From: Dallia pectoralis
Lineage: Eukaryota; Chordata; Actinopteri; Esociformes; Umbridae
Direction: 5' to 3'
Assembly: GCA_029465975.1 (NCBI GenBank)
Contig: CM055748.1
Location: forward strand, 11,124,300 to 11,188,299
Length of the DNA: 64,000 nucleotides
The notes under the pieces were generated by a model. It did not search any database, had not been told where the DNA came from, and was given only the letters and a program-made list of their open reading frames with translations. Positions 55,923 to 64,000 of the stretch are shown here, piece by piece. Each line of letters starts with the position of its first letter. The stretch's first letter is position 1. A program made the translations under genes and the position numbers.

Positions 55923-58900
55923 GGATCTCGAGGTTGTAGGACCTCTGGTTCTGCGTGTTTTAGAGGTGTCTACTCAATGCCTGACGAATAATCCCAATGA
56001 TGAATGACGACAGTGCAGGGATTCCCCATGCAGAAATCCCCACTGTTGTAATGACGATACATTTGTAATGTCTTAGACGTTCTCGGAAATGGTTGACATA
56101 TTGCATTGTAATTTTCTAGCATTGACATTATTCAGGATTTATTGCGAAATTCCTTAGGTAAATATTCCATAAATTACTATGTTGTTTTGACCCACCCCAC
56201 GACTGGATATCTTTTTCCATATAATGTTACGTCAATTGAATAATAATGCAATTAGACAAAAGGCACATATGCTTTATCGTAATTTAATGTTTAGTAAATA
56301 TACTAAGATAGCATGCAAAATGTAACCAAAAATAAGCCATCTACACTGACAAAAAACGGATGGCATTTAAGCAAATCCCAGCAGTAACTAATACAACGAT
56401 AAAATAATTTTCACACAAATACAAAAAAAACATTTTCGCATTTGCTCTTCAAACATAGGCGACAGAATCTCAATTGTTTTTTCTACATCTGTGCATTTGG
56501 TCATGAACCCACAATATAATAACAAATCTTAATTACTGCTGCTACACAAGTTTTTCCACAGTATTAGCAACGTTACAATGACAGTAATAAAGCAAGTGAA
56601 GTCTAATGAGAAATAGCAACAAAAACAAACACAAGTTTAACAGTCCTTCATAGTGGTATAAATATTTCATATATATTAATAAATAAAACCAACATTGCAT
56701 GGTCAGGGAGGAAAGAAAAATCAATGATCAATGAAATATTAACATTTCTGCTCAAAATCATCTGAAAAATGAAATTCATAGCCAACATATTAAGTTGTGT
56801 TTCAGGGAAATAATGCACAGTCAATAATATTTGAATAGTTTGAGCCAATCAGACGAAGGAATTTGACCAAAACAATGGAACTGCTATGAAAACAAATGGA
56901 GTAAGATGTTTTAAAAGAGGTCACACTCAACATGGGTATGTCATTTGATTACCAACTAACTGAATTACAGGTAAAAAAAAACATCAACTGCCTACCCCCA
57001 CCAATTTCTGAAAGCTAGCTATTTGTTACCAAGTCATATAAACATGATCACATTTGGCAGTCAAAAATCTTCAAAAGTTGCAATTTTCAGGTTTAAATAT
57101 AATTCGGTGAAAACAGACATGTCATAACTAGACCACATTGTGCCAGTAAAACTTAAAAGTCTCTGATCTATAGATTTCCTTAATATGCATGCCTTTGATC
57201 ATTGTTAAACTTCCAATGAGAGGTCTTCTGTCCACCATGATCTTAATTCCATTGACCTCTTTAGTGCATTAATGCCAGGGTAAACAATGATAAGTTTCAC
57301 ACACAAAAAAACTGAGCAAATAATCCTAACTAACCATTTAAGTTATTTAAGTTCAAATAAATTATATCATTATGTCATTCATATTTATTAGACTGTAAAG
57401 GAAATTTGCGATTTTTTAGAATCAGGGGCTACTTGAACCTTTAAGATTACAATGTAATCTACCTTTGGTAGGTCATCAGAATCAGAACTAAATCATACTA
57501 CAACTATCATATACAATGCAAAAAATGCACTATATACACACATTGTGAGAATACGTCTTGAAATAAGATTAATTAACATAATAAATATGGAGGTAATGTG
57601 TAATTATGACAATAGTGTAACGTAATATAAATATATATTTACATACATGTATATAATTAAAAGCAACATAAATTACAAAAGACAACAAAGATAACTATTT
57701 TATAAGAGGAATGTCAATCTTTCACAGAAGCGTATGTTATACAGATTTTTCTTATAGATTACTTGTGGACCTACCCTGAAGAGCGCTTTTAACATGGCTT
57801 AAAATAGACATACACTTCCCTCTATATGTAGTTGTACAGTGAAACAAATAGGTTTTATTTGGCTCTGTACTCCAGCATTTTGGATTAATGATTAACATCT
57901 CAATTGACGCAACATTACAGACATCCATTTTTGACATACATAATGTCTGTAATGATGACTGGAGTAAAGTTGAGTTTATGCTTCTGAACACTTCAGAATT
58001 ATTCCCGAGAATGCCTTGATTAAGAAAGAAACCATTAATGCATCATGAACAATGATGACTGAAAATCCCTGTCAAAGACTGCAACAAATGATGCTAAACT
58101 CCCACCATAAACGACAACACATAGTTAGTATTCCTGGGTAGGGTTTTCATTATTCGTGATCCATTCATGACCGATAATCATGGTATCTACATTAGTGAAA
58201 ATTATGTGTTCAGAAACATACAGAGGGAAGGGTATAGTTATGATATAAAACTGCAAAAATACTAAATGTCAATATTTTAATTAGTCAATAAGTTATGGAA
58301 AAAAATAACAGAATGAACAAAATAAAAACGAAAATCAGAAACCTTAAAACATAGACCATATACAAATCTTAAAATAAAAATTCCTGATTAAAAAATTAGG
58401 GGGAGCAACGACTAATGTTTGGCTATAAGTACCAGCATTTAATGGAATATTTTCCTACACAAATAATTAGTTTTATCAAGTTTAATCTTCCATTGAAACT
58501 TCACAGAAAGTTCTGCATCTCTTCCTCAAGCTTACTTCAAGATGTTTTCCAAAAAAAAAAAATGAAATTACATTGTTTGATATATAGCCTGACAATCAGG
58601 TTCTTTGAATAAAGTAAAAAAGTCATTGTTCCTTTAAGATTGTACGTGTGTGTTGTAAAACCAATTACACAAAACAATGTTTACAATAACAAACTAAGAA
58701 CACATTTCCTGTTGTCTGGAAGTTATTTCCAGTTTCCAATATATAAATTAAGATCAACTCAACAGCTAGATACATTATTGAGAATGATAAGCAGTGAGCG
58801 AGCACCTGGTTTCACGTAGCACAAAATACAACATGACATCTGAGTGTGAAAACCCATTACTCATAAGACAAAACTTAAATTAGTTCAATATAAATATTAA

Positions 58901-59251
58901 AGTAGTCAGAGATAATTACACTCTATAAAGTGTAAAATAATAGTACATTTTAAAAAAAATCACTGAGGTGGTTTTACTTTACAGGTAACTCTTCACTGAT
59001 CTGGAATGGTAAGATATTGACAAGACAGAGGTAAACGTGTTTAAAAAAAAGCAAAACTCTTCGGTGATTCAGAGTGTAGTGAACTCAAAAGATACATACA
59101 GTATATAAAGGAGCAGCAGTACATGCAGATATTCTGGTCCTGTAGAAATTAAGGCACCAGAGGTTTAAAAACAAAATCCACTTTATATTTCAAAAATCAT
59201 TTCAAGTGTATTGAAGGCAGCATAACACAGAGTAGAAGGGAGTGATTGTTT
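55923..59251. other. Intergenic and presumed flot2 3' UTR
   Basis: About 3.3 kb of strongly AT-rich DNA with no coding exon. TTTATT strings (minus-strand poly(A) signals) near 57850 and 57370 could end flot2 transcripts, but none stands out. Confidence 0.45.
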
Positions 59252-62200
59252 TCAGGCCTGAGCATCAGTCATCTTCTGCAATAGTGGGATCTGTTGAGTG
59301 GGAAACATGAATAGGAACAACTCCATTTAGACTAGAAATGCTAGATTCATTGAATCATGCTGGAAGAATTGAGGCATTCAGCAACGATTCGATTACAAAT
59401 TTATACAAAGTTATTTGAAATAACGGCAAATAATTTATTTGGTATCAGAAACTACATATAATTCTATAGTGTCAAATGTTTACTCTCACCCTTCACAAAA
59501 GGCAAAGGTTGTCTGGTGAACAATATAATACTAAAGCAAAGTCCCTTTTTACCTTTAATAGGTCAATTCCAGTGAGGGCATTGACTGACACAGGAAGTTC
59601 AGCCAACAGGCGGTTCACTTCCCCCGTCACACGGTTGCCCTCCCCACTCAGGATGACAATCTCATTGGTCCGTGAAAGCGGCGCCGCCACCTTGGCTGCA
59701 ATCTGAGACGACACAGTGATCATTTTTATGTACTCTTAAAACACAAAACTCATAAACTGACATTCATTTTGGTTGTACTATTAATCTTGCGAGTCACTTT
59801 AAACTGGTTCAATCTGCCGCTATACCAAATCAAATTCTGGTTGACAAAGAAAATGTAGATATCTACTAATGGATTCATTTTTTTGTCATTAGTGTGTGAC
59901 CAAACCAACTGTTAATTTTTGCTTTCTCAGTAGCAATGTTACTAGGTTAATCTGGGGGGATACTATGTAACTGTATGTGTGTCTACTGGATATCTTGATA
60001 TCACTACCTATAAATATGATAACATACGTTCAGAAGACTCCATACGGCAGCAGTCATTTTGAAACTAAATCAACACAATGACCTACATATTCCCTAGTAT
60101 TACCTTGGGCAGGGCCTCCAGGACCAGAGCAGTCTTGGCTGCCTCTCCATAGTGCTGGTAGGCCTCAGCCTTCAGCCTCATCTTCTCAGCCTCAGCTTTT
60201 CCAATAGCCTCTATGGAGCCAGCTTCTGCCTCTCCTATCTTACGAATCTTCTCTGCCTCCGCCTGGGCCGTCAGAACCTTCTTCATCCTGAAACAAAGTT
60301 GTGTCAAAAGCTCCTGCAAACAAGCGTGTTTTCTCAAAAGACAAAATAACGTGGGACTGTGTAGTTATCACACAATTCTTTAATTGATAAGTTACCGTGT
60401 AGTTATTGTAACATTTAACCAGATCACTTATTAAATCTCTCTTCAATATACAATAGGCACTGTAGAAGACAATGCCTATAAAGTTGCTTAAAATCAACAC
60501 TAAAGTAAATACAGTGTGACAGGCTGGCCAGGATCGTGTGCCGGTCCAGACAAATGAATTTACATTTGGCTTTGGTTATCCAGGACAATAGTTACGGCTG
60601 ACTAGCCATATAATGTTGAGAAGATCTCATATGAATGTTATTAAGAATATAAAAGTTCCTACTTCTGCCCTTCAGCTAACTGCTGCATCTTGTACGCCTC
60701 AGCCTCTGCAGGTCTCTTCACAGTGGCAATGAGCTCCTTCTCTGTGCGGTCGATCTCCTTCTCCTCTATGATGATCTGCTTCTTCCTCTGAACCACCTCA
60801 ATTTCGATCTCCTCCAGCCTGATCTTCTGCTGTTCTTTAGCAGCCTGCAGCTCATAGGCCAGCTGGGCCTCTGCTTTCTAGAAACACAAAAAAGGGACAA
60901 TTTTCTTCAAATACGTGTCAAAAAAAGTTAACCAGAATTGGTTATGTGACACACATTCATTGCTAGTTGCTCTGTGTGTTTGCTCATCAGAATCAGGTTT
61001 ATTTCACCAAGTCAGTTTACATATACAAGGAACATGTTCTGACGCTTAGTTGCAACATTTAAAACACACATTTTAAAATGTTTATACGAACAGTGCAAAC
61101 AGGGCAAAATACAAAACACGAACAGTCCGACATGCCCCCCAGATACCCCCACCCCACCGATCTATAGAGTGTTGATGAGTTGGGGTAAATGCCGAAAAAA
61201 TTTAATTGAACTTGTGTGACTTTGTGTAATATGTCTGACAAAATGTTTACTACTGCACAGTGCCAACTGAACTAACATTCAAATGCTGTTATGTCATTGC
61301 AAACCTTGGTGTTGACTTCTTGGTTAAAATCAGCCTTCTGCAGTTCTAGTTCTCGTTTGGAGTCGGCCATCTTGGTGTCAGCTTGGAATTTGACATCCAT
61401 CATCTCCTTCTTACACTCCGCTTCCTGGAGGGTATGGGAAGAGAGGGAGAGTCAATGTGACAAAATTAGAAATAGAGACGACCAAAAAAAACTGTAACAA
61501 GGCAAAAGTCATCATGTCAGCCTAAGAATTAATGTGGCCATTGAATTTCATTGTATACCATAAAGCAGTGGTTAAACTAAAGCCCACTGACCAACATTAT
61601 TATTGATTTTAAATGTAGCCTTATACAGAGGGATCAATTTAGACTGGGACTCAGGTTGAAGGCAATTCACTACTAGGTAGAAAACCAGCAGTAGTTTCCT
61701 TAGGCTCTCATATTGTGTGGGTAAACTAGACTGATCCAAACAGGTTTGTCACTGTCAAATACCCAGTGGCTTAACTAGAGCAGTCTGCTTAATATGAGCA
61801 GATGTGTAAAAATGTATCACTGTCACAAATCAATAAAAACAGTTCCAGTATAGCACTACCAATGATTTATATGAATTAACTTGCATATGCAAAGTAGACA
61901 GGCTTCGTAATGTGTACCAAATACGGTTCCAATACAAATGTCCTTAATAACTGTTTACATTTACAAAACTGGGGTGTGTTTGTCCCACGTTTGATGAGAT
62001 TAAATAAAAGATCCCAGACATATTGAAAAATCTGTTATTCTGGATTTTTGTTGTTGTTATTCTATCCCTCACTGTTCAAATAAACTCACCATAAAAATTA
62101 TAGACTGATCATTTTTTTGTCAGTGGGCAAACGTACAAAATCAGCCGGGGATTAAATACTCTTCCTTTACTATAATGGACCCAATGCACCTGTGTTTGTA

Positions 62201-63612
62201 AATTGTTATTTCGTTACATCAAAGTAAACGTCAGTTTGCCTGTGGTGTTCGTGTTATTTTGTATGTACAAAAACAGAACACTCCCAGTTTCATTGTAGGG
62301 TAAATACTGGGAGAACGACAGAGAAGAATTTAGAAGATAATAGGGATAAAAAGGGCCGAAGTATGAGAGAATAGTGAACAAGAAATAATAATAACATGAT
62401 CTTACAAAGCTCTTAAACATATACACATAGGTAAAATCATAACATATCTAGGATTGATTATTTCTTGATTTGAATTAAATGTTACCCTTATCCCAGCATC
62501 TCTTTCAGCCTCAGCCACGCCGATATCCGCATCCCTCTGTACTGCAGCAGTCTGGGTCTTCCCCAACGAACTCAGGTAGTCCAGTTTATCATAGACATCC
62601 TACAACGCACACATGCACACATATTATTACCAATAACAGAGACACTCAAATAAAACATCAGGGTGTCAATACTAAAAAACATGATAACATTTTAGTATTA
62701 AGCTCAAGGGTTCCTGTGGACAGATATAATAGACTAGACCAGGCTGATGTGAGAAAACGAGAAGCATATCTCTGGTTGAATTCCGACAGGGCGAAGGCAG
62801 TTCTTCAACTGAGAGCGGCGCTGCTTTTACCTCTCGCATTGTCCACAGTGTTGGACAGCAATGGCCAGGGCACAATCATGCATGATAATATACATGCCTC
62901 ACATTGCAAGATATTCTATAATGTCTCTTTTGCCCATTACATATTTTAAGCACGACTGGTGAACTGGCTTATAAATTGTACAGAGTTCAGAAATAGCTCG
63001 TAAGAAATATCCACAAACATGCGTGACCTAAAATAGGGTCTAGGCGTTACTTCCGAAAACCAGTATTTCAGCAGTCTACAGTAACATGTACAAAAGGCAG
63101 GTCCTAAAGCTGACAAAATAACAATTTTACTTGTTTGTTTCAGATATAAAAACAGCTTTTACCTGGTTAGCTAACAGGTAGTCTCTTAGTTTGCTAACAA
63201 ATATATGACAGCTAGTCAAATATACAGAATGTGGCAGTTCTGTGAAAAACAAATGAGACCAGGGATTCCAATTATTAGATCATAGGAGATTTGTAGATTT
63301 TTTAAAAGATTAGATTAATAAAATAAATATTTAGAGTGGATCAAATAACGAAACCAAATTACTATTACTATTACAAAACGTTTAGGATTTTAAAAAACGT
63401 ATCCTCGATGTAGGCAGAAAAAACAACAGACAAATGAAAACATACATTTTTGGACATAACATTGACACTTCATTGTGCCACCAACCGACTTACTTTGATA
63501 GTAAAGCTTAGGATCTCGATGCCCATTCTGCCCACATCGGGGGCCGCCACCTCTCTCACAAGCTGGGCAAACTTGTCCCTGTCCTGATAAATCTGCTCCA
63601 CTGTCAGTGTAC
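59252..63612 (-). CDS. flot2: Flotillin-2, C-terminal seven exons (partial)
   Basis: Membrane-raft scaffold protein that oligomerises with flotillin-1 at the cytoplasmic face of the plasma membrane and endosomes. Exons: 63612-63494, 62599-62486, 61424-61305, 60877-60663, 60287-60104, 59702-59553, 59290-59252. Phases agree throughout; the total encodes about 313 residues of the usual 428. Visible are the end of the SPFH/PHB domain ([31 protein letters not shown]), then the coiled-coil flotillin domain with repeated AEAE and KAEAE blocks, and [20 protein letters not shown] near the C terminus, ending [22 protein letters not shown] and [12 protein letters not shown] identify flotillin-2 rather than flotillin-1. 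The N-terminal exons (with the myristoylation and palmitoylation sites) lie beyond the right edge. Confidence 0.94.
60980..61230. mobile_element. SINE/LINE 3'-end-like fragment, flot2 intron
   Basis: ATCAGGTTTATTTCACCAAG and ACATATACAAGGAACATGTT resemble a retroposon tail common in fish. It lies in the intron between the 61305-61424 and 60663-60877 exons. Family name not assigned. Confidence 0.4.
62020..62175. mobile_element. Tc1/mariner end fragment, flot2 intron
   Basis: CTCACTGTTCAAATAAACTC, then TATAGACTGATCATTTTTTT and CAAAATCAGCCGGGGATTAA match the right-hand end of the element at 19965-21000. Only this end is present. Confidence 0.75.
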
Positions 63613-64000
63613 CTGTGGAGGAAAGAGCACTAACATTTGTTAGTCTAATAACAACAATGGATATAGCCTACTTCCAAGATTCTGCGATCCTACATGGCAA
63701 CCAAAACAACACTGAAATGCATGGACATTCACAAAAATAAAACACATTCTTATTTACACATAAAATGCGAATTAAAGGTTGTGATAATTATCGTCTTCAT
63801 CCCATGAGATTGTACTTTGCCATGTGTTACTCATTAAAATCAACAGAAATGTATTTTCTAACTGCTTCTATAGCCGTTGTTGCCCCGTTTGATTGAAATA
63901 TCTTAACGTAATGGTTTCTTGTGACTGTCTATTAAACTCTGACATTAATTGGGAGGATTTCATTCTCTGGCACAAAATGGAATTCATTCTTGACGCCAAT
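63613..64000 (-). other. flot2 intron to window edge
   Basis: No upstream flot2 exon (expected to encode the LEGHLRSI-type segment) could be read in this interval, so it is intronic. Confidence 0.6.

Overview
The window is vertebrate nuclear DNA from a teleost fish. Genes are split by GT-AG introns, three gene families have clear fish/vertebrate orthologues (integrin alpha-E, FAM222B, flotillin-2), and the rest is packed with Tc1/mariner, PIF/Harbinger, hAT, LINE and DIRS debris plus minisatellites. The Tc1 families look like those of salmonid/pike-type fish; that lineage call is inference only.

Layout. 1-440: frameshifted Tc1 transposase relic (- strand). 718-1580: start of a minus-strand gene for a secreted or surface protein with an Ig V-set domain (signal peptide exon plus two V exons, phases agree). 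2680-4080: 20-bp minisatellite. 4139-4868: Harbinger relic with a SANT/MADF-like ORF. 5075-5778: TGTCA...TGACA-bounded dispersed repeat. 6390-13850: nested insertions, including a Harbinger MITE and a 5.9-kb minus-strand LINE with a 13-bp target duplication, inside which a 53-bp piece of coding sequence has expanded to about 55 copies.

15506-37842: a complete plus-strand integrin alpha gene of the alpha-E (CD103) type. I assembled 31 exons whose phases all agree and whose total is 3345 nt (1114 aa plus stop). It has a signal peptide, an Asn/Asp-rich insert where mammalian alpha-E has its acidic X domain, an I domain with a DxSxS MIDAS, FG-GAP repeats, a transmembrane segment and GFFKRR. Its introns hold several transposons and three minisatellites.

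40970-48610: a second nest. A Harbinger-type element (inverted ends near 41496 and 48504, transposase remnant at 41838) encloses an unrecognised multi-exon gene with a tandemly duplicated exon pair (42129-43950), four unrelated minisatellites back to back (44070-45590), and a DIRS retroelement (45727-48417) that lacks the RT catalytic core but keeps an open tyrosine recombinase.

52063-55910: fam222b (- strand; two coding exons and a likely noncoding first exon by an NRF1-like site). 59252-63612: the last seven exons of flot2 (- strand), running off the right edge. The fam222b-flot2 pair is also found close together in mammals. The genes here act separately: leukocyte adhesion (itgae, perhaps the Ig protein) and membrane scaffolding (flot2); fam222b has no settled function.
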